Below are positions 1 to 43,690 of a stretch of DNA of 64,000 bases, one piece after another. The translations under genes and the position numbers were made by a program. Position 1 is the first letter of the stretch. Each line of letters begins with the position of its first letter. Below the pieces are notes generated by a model, which did no database searches, was not told the DNA's origin, and saw only the letters and a list, made by a program, of their open reading frames with translations. The DNA is taken from assembly GCF_037325665.1 (NCBI RefSeq), contig NC_090246.1, forward strand, positions 20,062,600 to 20,126,599, read 5' to 3'. This stretch comes from Littorina saxatilis. Lineage: Eukaryota; Mollusca; Gastropoda; Littorinimorpha; Littorinidae.

Positions 1-1070
1 TGGAACTGAAGTGAACATTCAATTGATTAATCGTGAAAAGAACTCATCATCTTGGAAATTGAACACTATAGCCCAGAACCGATTTAAAAAAAAAAAATCC
101 TTTAATGCATATATATATGCATCCCTGTGAATCTATGATAAAACCGAAAGACATATCTCCATTCAGTGAGCAGCAGTAACTGAACATTTAAGCAGTCCTG
201 TCACAACTGGAACTGTTGTTTGCTGTGGGTCATGGGACATAACTCAGTATGTCTCTTGCAAGGAGGCACATTACATCCCTTTGACCCAGCTAAAATGAAC
301 TGCTGATCCTGAAGTTGAATTGTCTGATGTGGCCGAGGGAAGAGACAGTTAACACCGCAATGCTAAATGCACAGGAGAAGACTGTGTCATACAACTGAAC
401 AAAATGAGAAGGAAATGGGAGTACATGTCTTTTGCAGTTTTGAAATGTTCTGAGTTTGGAACCAATATGTCTCATACTGTCACAAGGAAGGAAAAAGGAA
501 TCGAGCACCACACACATACTTTAACTATTGTCTCCATGTCAAATGTTCAACTCACACTTTATTTCACCCAGCTATACTGTTTGTATCAACTCGCAAATTA
601 CTTTAAAAACTATAAACATGTCTATCCCTTTGGCAAAACAAAAACAGTGAGCAAAATAAAATCATCCAGATAAGCAACAGGCTGCAATAATTCTAAAAAA
701 AATGACCCTGTGTTGTTCATTTTATAAGAAAAGCTTATGAGTCAATGATCAGCGCCAAAACTCGTTTAGTCACCACATGGTACAACATTTCTGATCGATC
801 AACAGAAATAGTTTGTTGAATGTTCATTTCCTTCTGTACATGGGGTATTTTTAAACAAATGATAACCCTCACCATTTGTATTTATATGTTTTCCCATACC
901 TACAGCCTCAATCATACTTCAACAATGACAACTGTTGAGCACAAGGCATTGAAGATAGAGATAGTGCAAGTTCAGCCGAGCCCATCAGGGTCTTGTTCCC
1001 TCTCACTGAAAATGGGTCGTCAGTGCATAGCGTGTGCGTGTGTGCATGTGTGTTAGTGTGTGTTGGAGAG

Positions 1071-1132
<62 letters not shown>

Positions 1133-1155
1133 TGTGTGTGTGTGTGTGTGTGCGC

Positions 1156-1217
<62 letters not shown>

Positions 1218-2078
1218 TGTAACTTCTTCACCATTGCTTACATGTCTCCCAAATGGATTTGTTAACTCATTTCAAAACATAAAGGTTCAACTTGTGCACG
1301 GGTAAACATGGGTGCTTTTAAATACTGTTACATTACTTAAAAAAATTAAATAAAATAAACCACTTATAAAAATCTGGCTTTCTTTCTAAAACAAATCTGA
1401 AAGCTCTTAGGTTACTTACCACATGATGCCAACTCGCTGTTTTTTTTAACACTGAATCAAGTTTATGTCACATAACAATGACTTAGACCATCAACATTAA
1501 TTTCTACCAGCTTTTTAGTAATGAATGATAGCTGTAAAAGAGATAATTACACAGCCACTGACAAAATAATGCCCATTCCATTTAACACATAATCCCTGTC
1601 ATTTATAACCAACCGAGATGCACTCAATTTGAGTAACTCCCTTTATTTCAGATGAAAAGAAACGGCTGAACTCAGTGAAAAACACTGGTAAATGAATACA
1701 AACACACAAGCCACGCATTCCCACAGTGAAGCCTGCTTTACCACAGCTGGTAAATAAATGGCCAGATTCATTCATATTTTAATCTTGTATGCAACACTCA
1801 CCTCTCATACCAATTTTAAAGTGTAAGAAGAAACCAAATGTGTTTGCCTGCTTGCCTTGCATAACATACATGTATGTAGATATAACAGTAGTACAGGGGA
1901 AAAGGTCTCTGAAAACATCACAGTGAGTTACGCTGGAGCTCAAAATCAGTCCAAGTAAGTAAATCGTTTTTGTCAAAAAAAAAATAATCCAACAAAATGC
2001 ATCATTGGACTCTGATTTTTTTTTTGCTTTCTACCTGGTTTTTGCCTATAATCAATAAGAGCAGAGAGTTTTTACAGA
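1..2078 (-). other. Downstream region / probable 3' UTR of HAPSTR1
   Basis: I found no convincing coding sequence in this AT-rich stretch. It follows the HAPSTR1 stop codon on the minus strand. Minus-strand AATAAA signals (TTTATT on the plus strand) occur at about 1642-1647 and 558-563 and are candidate polyadenylation signals. Without transcript data the UTR end is a guess. The long GA/GT microsatellite at 1064-1214 lies inside it. Confidence 0.45.
1064..1214. repeat. Compound (GA)n-(GT)n microsatellite
   Basis: About 60 bp of GA repeats is followed by about 85 bp of GT repeats, with a short GTGCGCGTGCG interruption. Apparent open frames across it (RERERE, CVCVCV, THTHTH) are repeat artefacts. 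Confidence 0.97.
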
Positions 2079-3614
2079 TCAAAGTAGTCGTGAGCGTTTT
2101 CTGGCTGGAGAGTCGAGGACACAGTCTTGGGATTGTGTAGAGCGTTTTCGGTGTTCGTGGTGACGGAGGACCTCCTCGTGGATGAAGTGGTTCAGGTCCT
2201 CCACTGATCCTACTGGCTGAGCACCCGCGTTGTGACCATGGTAACCCATGCTGATGTTGGACATGGCGCCGTTTAACCCTGCACCCACACATATTCATGT
2301 TTTATATAAATGGCTGAGAGTACAAGCAAGTTATCACTGAACATCATGTGGTACAGTGAAACCTACCTTTTAAGACTTCTTGACATCTGAGAAAATTAAA
2401 ACTAAAAGAGAAGGAGGTCTTGAAATAAATTTAAATATACAGGGACCCCCCCCCCCCCCCCCCTTTAACGACCTTCAAAAATCTGAGTAAATCAGGTCTC
2501 ATCAAGAAAAGCAAATGCTTATGTTCATTTCGGACACAATGGCATCATAGATAGAATGATGTCATCACCACCAGTCTAGTCAAAAATAAATTATTCCAGA
2601 CACTAAGCTGTGAGTGTGACCACAAATCAAACAATGACATCTTATTTTCACCACTGATCAACTTCAAAAGAAGACATGGACAGTTTACATAAAACAACAC
2701 TTGGAAACAGTACAAAGACTGATAATGTAGCGGACATTTTTTTCAAAGGAAATCTGCAGTCAACTAATATCTGTCACCTGCCCCGTCCCCCTAATAGTAA
2801 TAAAATACACAAGCCAGTTACTTCCCATTGCGCCGTTGTCTTGACGATTCAGATTTAAGCAAACCAAAGAGATCCGAGTCCTATATCCAGTGATGTTTTC
2901 AGACCGCGGTCTTCGATCATTGACAATGACATCTATATATATATACGACTTGTGTCTGTGTGTGTGTGTCTTGGCAATGCACGGCCAAAGTTCTCGATGG
3001 ATCTGCTTCAAATTTGGTGGGCTTATTCACAGAGACCCCGGACACAACCTCATCGATGAGATATTTCAACACGTGCTCTCAGCGCGCAGCGCTGAACCGA
3101 TTTTCGTTTTTCTGTTTATTTCACCATTCCCAGTAACTCTTCCTTATCTTCTCCAGTGTTTTGCGTTTATCTCCCTTCCTTCGTGTGGCGTCAATCCATA
3201 TTCCCGTTTGTACGTTACTATATTTAGAAGGTCACTGCACGTTACTATTTTTAGATCTCCCTTCCTTCGTGCGCCGGCGATGCCGGCGTACACCCGGCAA
3301 AGCCGGGTCCCCGGCGACGGCCGGGTATTCGGCTCTACTTCTTCCCGGCGAAGCGGGTAATCATCTAGTATATATATATACTAGAGGAATACCCGGCTTC
3401 GCCGGGATGAATCGCAAGACAGAGACAGACAGCGTGGCGGTTCACCACAATCACCTTTGAAGGCGAAGTCCTGTCAAACGGGATTGAGAATTTTAGAGCT
3501 TATTTCTTAGCCCTATATTATCTGTTATGGCTTCTCAAATGCCAGAACATACAGACAGACAAAAGCCGCCAGACCCCATCACAAACAGAACTCTACAATC
3601 CACAGGTGTTGCCT

Positions 3615-3678
<64 letters not shown>

Positions 3679-4577
3679 ACACAGAAGCCGTATATATCTA
3701 TCTATATATATATAAATATGTAGAGATAGATGACAGTGGATTTTTCGATAAATAGATTCGACTTTTGCACTTTTACAGTGAGGACAACTTACGGGTACAT
3801 GCAAGGAAAGCCCACAACTTCTAAGGCGAACAACTCTGCAGAGTCTGCTGTGAAGGGCGACGGTAGTCTCCCTGTCACACTCGACCTTCTTTGAATGAAC
3901 TTAGGTCCCTCCCAGGTGGAATGGGAACAGCACGAAAATGATTCAGTGGCCTGAACATTTCATGTCGAGTCCCATAGCTGTCGACGACGCCAAATGTAAC
4001 CGAGTGCCAAAACACCACAATCACCTCAGGACGAAGTCCACTCAAACGGGATTGAGAATAACTGTTATGGCTTCTCGAAGGAAGGCCTGAACATACCGAC
4101 ACACCAAAGCAGCTAGACCACATCACAAACAGAACTCTACAATCCACAGGTGTTGCCCACACACACACACAAACACACACACACACACACAGAGAAGCCG
4201 TATATATATATGTATATCTATAAATATATAGAGATAGATGACAGTGTATTTTTCGCGTGGCTATAAATTGATTCGACCTTTTCACTTTTACAGTAAGGAC
4301 AACTTACGGGTGCAATCGTGACATTCTAAAAATAGTAACGTAGTAACGGGAATATGGATTGACGCCACACGAAGGAAGAGAGATAAACGCTGAAAACACT
4401 GGAGAAGATAAGGAAGAGTTACTGGGAATGGATCCAGAGAAAAACCAAAATCGGTTCAGCGCTGCGCGCTGAGAGCACGTGTTGAAATATCTCATCGATG
4501 AGGTTGTGTCCGGGGTGTAGCTGAATACGGTCTCCAAATTTGAAAAAGATCCACCGAGAACTTTGGCTTGGCATCGC

Positions 4578-4621
<44 letters not shown>

Positions 4622-7600
4622 ACAGACAGACAGACAGACAGACAGAAGTCGTATATATATATAGATATATATCGATTCTTTTTTTAATCTTTAGGCATTG
4701 TTTTGAGCCTTGGCCGATTGACTGTCCGATGGTTTTGACAGGTAAAAGGTCTCCCGACAGAACAATTTGTGTGTAGCCAGACATTTGGATCGATACATAA
4801 ACTGACCTATTGTCCTCTGTGTTTGTGAACACCACTGGTTGTCCTCTGAATATCTTACTACTGGACAGTGCAATAGTTTAATATTGTTCAGAACACTAGG
4901 GCCCCATGAAACATATGCAGGCAAGGTACACGACCAATAATGCCAATACCCCTTTGAATCTCTGGTTCAAAATCCCTAAGGCCTAAAAAAAAAATAGGTG
5001 TGGTTACGGTAACCCGACCTACCCTATTTTTAGGGGCCGATCCTATAACTTTTTATTACATTGAATTTGTCACCAAAAAAACAAAAACAAAAAACCAGTG
5101 CAAAAAACGCAATGAAAGCGAAAGCGCCCGTGTCGCACACTTATTTCCCTGTCAAGTAGGTTTAATTTGTACACATTAGAAAAAAAAGTTAAAAAAAAAA
5201 AAAAAGTGATTGCCTACCTACCTACCCTATTTTTTTTGGCTATGTTACCGTAACCACACCTATTTTTTTTTTTGGCCTAACTATCATGGCAGCAACTTAC
5301 GTAGAACGTACGAAAAGAATAAGCATCTCAAACCAGTCAATGGCATTCATGAATGCTTCTGTCTGATCATTTAATACAACGATCACACCTAAGGTCTTAG
5401 ATGGCCAAACACACACATCAACTAACACACAGCTGTACACAGAAAGACAAGAAGGGCAAAGCCCATACGACTCACATGCTTGACCTTGACCTTTACATGA
5501 CCTTGACCTTCAGGGTCAAGGTCAAATAACTAAACCTAGCAATGACATCATACACTAAGAACTGCTTTACACATTTTTCCTACCAAAATACATGTGACCT
5601 TGACCCAAGGTCAGACCTTGACCCAAGGTCAAGGTCATCCAAGGTCATGCAACACAAAGCTGTTAATTCAAGACATAGGAAGTACAATGGTGCTTATTGG
5701 CTCTTTCTACCATGAGATATGGTCACTTTTAGTGGTTCACTACCTTATTTTGGTCACATTTCATAAGGGTCAAAGAGACCTTGACCTTGATCATATGTGA
5801 CCAAATGTGTCTCATGATGAAAGCATAACATGTGCCCCACATAATTTTTAAGTTTGAAACAGTTATCTTCCATAGTTCAGGGTCAAGGTCACTTCAAAAT
5901 ATGTATACAATCCAACTTTGAAGAGCTCCTGTGACCTTGACCTTGAAGCAAGGTAAACCAAACTGGTATCAAAAGATGGGGCTTACTTTGCCCTATATAT
6001 CATATATAGGTGAGGTATTGAATCTCAAAAACTTCAGAGAAAATGTGAAAAATGTGAAAAATAGCTGTTTTTTAGACAACATTTATGGCCCCTGCGACCT
6101 TGACCTTGAAGCAAGGTCAAGATGCTATGTATGTTTTTTGGGGCCTTGTCATCATACACCATCTTGCCAAATTTGGTACTGATAGACTGAATAGTGTCCA
6201 AGAAATATCCAACGTTAAAGTTTTCCGGACGGACGTCCGGACGGACGGACGACTCGGGTGAGTACATAGACTCACTTTTGCTTCGCATGTGAGTCAAAAA
6301 GGAGAGTGCAAATGTGCATAGTGTCAAATCACAAAAACAGAAATATTCCCTGGAAGAATAATAGTAATACACACCTTGGAGAGCAAGCGCTTGTTGGAAG
6401 GTGCCTAGGTCGACGTCAACATTGTCGGGAGCTGCTAAGTTGTGGCCCAGAGGGTGGCGTGGGAGGTTCCTCTCGTGTGAAACATTATGTCGTTTGCTTC
6501 CTGACGCACTGTTCAACCGCCCTTTGCAAGGTGGAGCCTTGCCCGACAGAAACGCTAGCAACTCATCCCTGCGAATATGCCGACGCTTCTTGCGGGCCCA
6601 GGCAACTATGTCCCTATTTCTGCTGTAGCGTCCTGTCTGTTGTCCCAGCTCCACACAGTGCTGTATTCTGTTTACACTTTCTGCAACACATAAGTTTTCT
6701 TGCTGTGAGAACAGCTCAGGGTACAGTGGTACCTGTGATGAAAGGACTCCATTGGGACCTTCCAAGTTTCCCTACATTACAGGTGGCCAGTAATGACTGG
6801 TATATTGTGCTCAAGATAACAATTGATAACGGGACAACAAGGTGTCCTTTCATTAGTTTCAAGAGTGGTGTCCTTTCACCAGACAGGCCTCACAGACAGT
6901 CACATTGTAGGTACCAGTTTAGAACCAAGTTTGCTAGGATGACGCAAATGTTGTAAACTGTACTACCCTGTGTGCAACTTTACCCCCCTGTAAATTGTTA
7001 TGTTAACTCATTGTCTCCCAGGTACAGATATATATCCGTACCCACTCATATGGCTCTATCTGACCAGGTACGGATATATCCGCTCAGACTGTTAGCTTCA
7101 GTCGCTTCTTGTAACGACCATCTAACGCCTGCATTCCACTTCCAGCATGTTGATACACAGTTACTCCACAGTTACTACAATTCTGAGTGACCTGCTGCAG
7201 CACAGCTGGTCTCGGCTAAAAAAAACTTGATCAACATAGGTGGGGTAGAAAGTGTTAAGGCCTAAAAAAAAAATAGGCGTGGTTACGGTAACCCGACCTA
7301 CCCTATTTTTAGGGGCCGATCCTATAACTTTTTATTACATTTGTCAACAAAAACAAAAAAAAACCGAGTGCAAAAACCGCAATGAAAGCGAAAGCGCCCG
7401 TGTCGCACACTTATTTCCCTGTCAAGTAGGTTTAATTTGTACACATTAGAAAAAAAAGTTAAAAAAAAAAAAAAGTGATTGCCTACCTACCTACCCTATT
7501 TTTTTTGGCTATGTTACCGTAACCACACCTTTTTTTTTTTGGCCTAAGCCGTAAACAACTTCTGAATAACTCCAAACTGTTTGGGCAGGATAAAATCTAG

Positions 7601-8821
7601 TTGGTGAGAATGTCATACAGCTTTTAGTAGTTTTACAACACTTCTTAATCCTGTTTACTTATGAACTCTGTTCACATCCAGTTAGAGCAAAAAAAAAAGA
7701 CCAATACACAACCCTACAACTATTTTAGAAATCCAAATGCACTTAAGAGATTTATATATCATGTATACATGTATATGTCGTGCCGAATTCACCGAATAGC
7801 CGAATTGACGGAATCGCCAACATTTTTGCCCATTTTGCGTCATCGGCAAAACGCTGTCCATTACGCGAAATCGACAGCATTTTGCCGAAAATTTCTATCA
7901 TTTGACCATTTCGCAAAAGCCGTGGCAAGTCTGCTACGCATTGTGTCACCAGAACATTTCATTAACATTGCTTTCCCTCCCTATTATGCTTTTTATGGTC
8001 TGTGAGTGTGGTGGTCTTTGTCGAGCATAACTCCGGAAATGCATGAAAACTACATTTGTTGCCATAACTCAATACTCATCGATAATTGCGATATCTATCC
8101 ATACAAGAATCTATCTTTCTAAGTGTGATAATATCCAAGGCATTTGAGAACTTTAAAACCAATAGGTGGCTGCCGATTTAGTCAAATGGGCACATTTTAG
8201 AAGGTTTTACCCATTTTCAGCACAACGCTGCCGATTTTGCGAAATGGGCAACGTTTTGCCGTTTAAGCAAAATGGGCATAAATGTTGCCGATTCCGCTAA
8301 TTCAGCAATTCCATGAATTCGGCACGACATATACATTTTAGTTATATAATATATACTTATAATACCAGAATGTTTCAACTTTTCTGACTAAAAATGTTGA
8401 GGGTCTTTAAAAGCTGAACAAAACCATAATACAGGAAAAACTCAATCACACAGTCTAGGTTAGAGTAACTGAGACTAACAGTAACAGTTACTTTGAGTAA
8501 GACTCAATACCTTTGCGTTGCTTGCCAGCTGTTAATGTGTTATTAATATTAGTATTATTATTGCTAAGAAAAAAGTACGAAATGTTACCTTTGTACATGT
8601 TTGTAACTGCCAAGGCAGCAGTCTGGAAAGGAAGCCATACTACTTGATGTCGATCTGTTGACATAAACATGTGGAAAATAATTAGTCAGATAAAAACCAA
8701 ATAATTCCATTTTAATTTAAGTTCAGACTTTATAACCGGACAGTATTGAGCCGGTGTAGAGTTATTATTGGTTCTTTCAGAGATGGCGCTGGGATAAAAA
8801 TAATAAGGGCGGCAGGTGGGT

Positions 8822-8855
<34 letters not shown>

Positions 8856-10376
8856 GGGGGGGGGGGGGGGGGAGGAGGGGGGTGAGAAGGTGGGCCCAAG
8901 AAGGACTGGGTGGGCCCAAGAAGGACTGGGTGGGCCCAATTGGACTGGGTGGGCCCAATTGGACTGGGTGGCCGAGTGGTAACGCACTTGCGCTCGGAAG
9001 CGAGAGGTTGCAAGTTCGACCCTGGGTCAGGGCGTTAGCAATTTTCTCCCCCCTTTCCTAACCTTGGTGGTGGGTTCAAGTGCTAGTCTTTCGGATGAGA
9101 CGAAAAATCGAGGTCCCTTCGTGTACACTACATTGGGGTGTGCACGTTAAAGATCCCACGATTGACAAAAGGGTCTTTCCTGGCAAAATTGTATAGGCAT
9201 AGATAAAAATGTCCACCAAAATACCCGTGTGACTTGGAATAATAGGCCGTGAAAAGTAGGATATGCGCCGAAATGGCTGCGATCTGCTGGCCGATGTGAA
9301 TGCGTGATGTATTGTGTAAAAAAATTCCATCTCACACGGCATAAATAAATCCCTGCGCCTTGAATATGTGCGCGATATAAATTGCATAAAAAATTTTTTT
9401 TTAAATCCCTGCGCTTATAACTGTACCCACGGAATACGCGCGATATAAGCCTCATATTGATTGATTGATTGAAGAGGGGTCAGGGGGATGCACCCCAAAT
9501 GCTGAGAATGTTCAAGTCTACAATTGAAACATTTATCAAAAATGGGCTACTTCAATTTTTCTGTCTAAAGCACTCAATCAGTCACTAATTATAATAGACT
9601 GACAGAAAATGTGTATACAAATTTACTGATCTCATCCCTGTTCTTTGGCAATCTCCAAAATAAGCGCGGTGTGACGACTGATGATCTCAAATTGTTACAT
9701 CTTCTTTCAACAACTTACGTCACTTCCACAGGGCTAATTCTGGAGATAGCCTGGTCCTCAATAGTCAAGAACTCGCTAGTTAATACTTCTTTGTTGACTT
9801 CAAGGTCTGATACATCATAGTTCATACAGTAGGCTTCCATCTATAGGGCCTACACTTTATTTAGGAACCAACTTTTCAGAACTAGAAGTTTTGAGTTTAA
9901 TTTCTTCAAAGGTAACTTGTTACGATTAGTGGATCTGATAACATATATTGCTGGTGATAAACTAACACAACACGAACTCTTCGTTTTCGTCAGCTGTAGT
10001 CTACTTTCGTCAGTCAGTTTTCCCGTGGAAGTACGGCCATCATACGTCATAACCTGAAAATAATCCGTGTGACATGAGAAGTTCGGGTTTTAAATTACAC
10101 ACAATTCATGACTGGAATTATTCATTAACACCACGGCATTGTTTAGTTTGCAACTGTACCTTTATACAGCTGAGCAATTGCAGTCGCTGAGTTTTGAAAG
10201 TTCACGAATAAGTGTTGTTCTGCCAGATCCTTTTCACAGAGAAGCTTTTCCTCCAAATTAGGTTCTGACTGTAGGTGGTCAAGACATTCAAGTTCAAAAG
10301 CACCTAGCCAATTTTCTGGCTGTTGGTCTTGTTCTTGGTCTTCACTCTGGTGCATTGTTAATGAGTACAGCTTCAC
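2079..10376 (-). CDS. HAPSTR1: HAPSTR1 / C16orf72 family stress-response protein (4 coding exons)
   Basis: Coding exons on the minus strand are 10376-10160, 8654-8589, 6680-6375 and 2278-2079, and they encode 262 residues (human about 275). Visible family motifs in order are FQNSATAIAQLYK (exon 1), WLPFQTAALAVTNMYK (exon 2), RNRDIVAWARKKRRHIRRDE followed by LLAFLSGK (exon 3), and GAMSNIS, DLNHFIHEEV and the C-terminal DSPARKRSRLL (exon 4). All junctions are phase 1 with GT/AG sites. The exon 3 acceptor at 6680 was chosen because it restores the family alignment after YKE. An in-frame second Met at 10355 is also possible. In vertebrates HAPSTR1 is a nuclear partner of the ubiquitin ligase HUWE1 in stress signalling; that role is known of the family and inferred here. 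The gene is divergent from USP7. Introns 2 and 3 are loaded with repeats. Confidence 0.95.
2447..2463. repeat. Poly-C tract, 17 bp
   Basis: An uninterrupted C run in HAPSTR1 intron 3. It follows sequence (about 2347-2446) resembling decayed remnants of a repeat that begins with a variant of 'cagtgaaacctacct'. Confidence 0.8.
2890..4690. repeat. Nested repeat block in HAPSTR1 intron 3
   Basis: The segment at about 2930-3260 (plus) returns inverted at about 4310-4670. The shared stretch runs from a TATATA/CA-rich end through 'ctcatcgatgagatatttc' to the 'cgttactatttttaga' region. Between them a roughly 330-bp unit occurs twice as direct repeats (about 3430-3800 and 4010-4315), each with a central CA microsatellite and the phrase 'acagaactctacaatccaca'. 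Three CA runs lie at about 3617-3675, 4158-4193 and 4579-4619. No protein coding is supported. The block looks like several non-autonomous elements inserted into or duplicated beside each other. Confidence 0.75.
3344..3406. repeat. 63-bp near-perfect palindrome with GC-rich arms
   Basis: The arms CCCGGCGAAGC(C)GGGTA and TACCCGGCTTCGCCGGG flank TCTAG, a TATATATATATA core and CTAGA. It reads as two copies of one repeat terminus joined head to head. The core hairpin CCCGGC-TTC-GCCGGG resembles the 3' hairpins of the HINE-like elements elsewhere in the window. Confidence 0.85.
4980..5277. mobile_element. PIF/Harbinger-like MITE, copy 1
   Basis: A 298-bp element with roughly 35-bp terminal inverted repeats starting GGCCTAAAAA and reading on through GTGTGGTTACGGTAAC. 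It is flanked by a TAA duplication on both sides (4977-4979 and 5278-5280). A 3-bp TAA/TTA duplication is typical of PIF/Harbinger elements. It has no coding capacity. The superfamily assignment rests on the duplication length and ends only. Confidence 0.8.
5448..6295 (-). mobile_element. HINE-like element, family B copy 1
   Basis: Minus-strand copy of about 848 bp. Its 5' end (6295 side) starts GACTCACATGCG, followed by a CCGTCCGT-type tandem stretch. Its 3' end carries GCATGTGAGTC (inverse of the start), then the hairpin GGGC-TTT-GCCC and TTCTTG. It contains many AAGGTCA half-sites, and it lies in HAPSTR1 intron 3. Confidence 0.8.
7259..7544. mobile_element. PIF/Harbinger-like MITE, copy 2
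   Basis: A 286-bp copy, very similar to the one at 4980, again flanked by TAA (7256-7258 and 7545-7547). It lies in HAPSTR1 intron 2. Confidence 0.8.
7776..8329. mobile_element. Long-TIR MITE flanked by TATA
   Basis: A 554-bp element whose ends are inverted copies beginning TGTCGTGCCGAATTCA. The inverted similarity continues inward for at least 80 bp with decay. TATA flanks both ends, so the target duplication is TA or TATA. The interior is composed of variants of 'gccgaatt' and 'aaatgggca'. No transposase is visible. Confidence 0.75.
8821..8970. repeat. Poly-G tract and 20-bp tandem repeat
   Basis: A run of about 50 G with one or two interruptions is followed by a G-rich GGAGG stretch and four tandem units of about 20 bp. 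Two units contain GGGCCCAAGAAGGACT and two contain GGGCCCAATTGGACT. The tract could form G-quadruplexes, and its exact length is likely unstable and hard to sequence. It abuts the SINE head at 8965. Confidence 0.9.
8965..9472 (+). mobile_element. tRNA-derived SINE with conserved core
   Basis: A tRNA-like head (GTGGCCGAGTGGTAACGC as box A, GTTCGACCC as box B) covers about 8969-9035. The body contains 'tttcggatgagacg' and 'gtgcacgttaaagatccc', as in deeply conserved metazoan SINE cores of the Nin-DC type (from memory). The tail is TTGATTGATTGATTGA. It lies in HAPSTR1 intron 1. The head is not a functional tRNA gene: there is no clover-leaf closure after box B. Confidence 0.82.
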
Positions 10377-10475
10377 ACAAGCTGATTATGACAAGAAATG
10401 TGGTATTTCGCTCATCAAATATTGGAATAAAAGAAAGGTGTTGACCAAGTTTTTTTTTAACGGAAATGCTTTATG

Positions 10476-10487
10476 TGCGCATGCGCA
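10476..10487. promoter_or_regulatory. NRF1 consensus site
   Basis: TGCGCATGCGCA matches the palindromic NRF1 consensus YGCGCAYGCGCR exactly. It sits about 100 bp upstream of the HAPSTR1 start codon and inside the shared promoter interval. Confidence 0.75.
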
Positions 10488-10700
10488 ATAAAATATCCTC
10501 GACGAAAATATCCGAAGGTTTTAACGGAAACATACTGCAAACATTTCCGTGAAAGGGGCTGGAAGATATATTGCATAGGAACGAACATTATTTGGAATTG
10601 AAGTTATGACAACTAAAGTAACACAGGATGACGGTAAGAGTTGTACTACTCCACATTTTGAAAAAACCCGCAAAGTATCCCATGCTCCCCTAACGCTGGA

Positions 10701-10712
10701 CCGCCATCTTGT
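10701..10712 (-). promoter_or_regulatory. YY1-type site
   Basis: CCGCCATCTTGT is the complement of the YY1 core AAGATGGCGG. YY1 sites commonly sit at or just downstream of housekeeping transcription starts, which fits a USP7 start near 10.7 kb and translation from 10934. Confidence 0.6.
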
Positions 10713-10933
10713 TTATTTTTGTTCATGTCCCGGCGCCGTCTAAACCACTGCCTCAAAATTATAACACTGTTTACCTTTGAGCGGTTTTCCCCGCCAGAGG
10801 GGTGGAATCTGCAGACATTGGGCGAATTGCGAGTAAGCACGTCAAAGTGACCGTCTCGCAGAGAAGTCTACAGACTCCAGGGCGAGAACGACAAACGGTC
10901 ACTGGTACCAAGGCTAATGATATGAACAACACA

Positions 10934-42455
<31,522 letters not shown>

Positions 42456-43690
42456 CGTGCCCGGCGTGCCTCGCCTTGTGTCTGTGTGTCTTGTCGGTGC
42501 TGTATGTCTCGCCTGGCTCTCGAGGCTACCACACCCCACCTGCCTGGCAGCTCTCTCTCTGCTTTCTCCTCAACTACTGCAGTTCCCGAGAGGTGTTATT
42601 TTCTGCCGTCATGGCTTTTTGTGTTTTGTCCCCCCTCCCCTTTCTCCTGGACTTTAGACCCCCAGGGCTTGGGGCTGGGTGTCCTTCTTGTGTGTCAGTC
42701 CACACACTTTATCGTCAGTATGCAAAATACTGTTTGCGCCATGCACTCGTTGGTCTGCAGCCTCCATACTCCTGAGTTTCGCATCTGTGCTTACTTACTA
42801 CTCGGGCATTCACTTAGGTACATACAGGGCACACACACACATACACACACACAGAAAGATCAAATTGAGGTGATCAGGTGGACGGTAGGTTGTGAGTAAC
42901 TGCAAGGCAAAGCAGAGATGCGCATTTAAAAAAAAATTATTCTGAGTATTTCTGTGGCTGTTGTGTCAACGTTGTGAGGATATTGGAATGGGTTAAAAAA
43001 AAATGTAAGTGTAAAAAAGTGATGGTCACAGCTTGTGTGGCAATGTGGCCGGTGATATTTTTTTCCAGGGAAGACTGCAAACTGTGCTGTGGTGTCCTGT
43101 TTCTTGGCTCCCAATGAAACTGAGAGAGAAGAGATGTGATTTGAACTGCAGAGAACTGGCCCACAGCTAGTGTGAAACCACAGGTTGTTTCTACTCGTGC
43201 CTGTCATATTGTGCTGGTGCAGATATCAACCAGCACTTCGTCTATCCAAAGTCACTACTGAGAACATTTGCGCCTGGACACCTGCTCTGTTTTCTAAGCA
43301 ATTGAGACAATTTATTATCCATTCAGAAGATTTAGTTTTCCACAGGGTTTTTTTTTTTTTTTTTTTTGGTGAATGAACTTTTGAAGAGGGGAGAAAAATA
43401 AGATTTATATTTGTGGCACGCAGCGTGACATGACTGAGAGAATTTTAAGCTATGCGTCGAGAAACATGCGTGTCTAATGAATGTTGTGCTTGTGAGTGGC
43501 GTTGTTTTTGGGGGACCCCTTTTGTACATGGCATGTGTTGTTTGTGGATGTGAGCGTGTGTTGTGAGTAGGTGCGAGTGTTTTCAGTGAGTGTGGAATGC
43601 TTGAATGAGTGAAACGGGCCACCCAGCTGTGATGAATGGATAACTTTTTAGTGCAACTTTGACCTGAATAAAAATCAGAAGAGAAATGCC
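42456..43690 (+). other. USP7: USP7 3' UTR (probable)
   Basis: Follows the USP7 stop codon with no further splice signals. An AATAAA signal lies at 43667-43672, and a second at 44023-44028 could give a longer form. It contains a CA-rich patch near 42830 and a T run of about 22 at 43347-43368. No other gene is seen. Confidence 0.65.
43667..43672 (+). terminator. Candidate USP7 polyadenylation signal
   Basis: AATAAA about 1.2 kb after the stop codon, followed within 40 bp by GT-rich sequence. Confidence 0.55.

Larger units (their letters stand above)
10377..10933. promoter_or_regulatory. Putative bidirectional HAPSTR1/USP7 promoter
   Basis: The start codons of the two divergent genes are only about 560 bp apart. 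The interval contains a perfect NRF1 palindrome and a YY1 motif and is GC-richer near 10.70-10.80 kb. No TATA box was noticed at a useful position. A second candidate USP7 first exon (ATG at 10606, strong GTAAGA donor after 10633, also phase 1) lies inside it. Confidence 0.65.

Noticed and set aside
908-1265. Open frames of RERERE, CVCVCV and THTHTH
   Set aside because: They are pure microsatellite translations.
6034-6765. A single 243-residue protein on the minus strand
   Set aside because: Only 6680-6375 is HAPSTR1 exon 3. The frame runs by chance through intron on both sides and into a family B element.
8310-8330. Cloning-adaptor contamination (GAATTCGGCACGA resembles a cDNA library adaptor)
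   Set aside because: The same sequence is the terminus of a long inverted repeat whose other end at 7776 mirrors it, so it is genomic.
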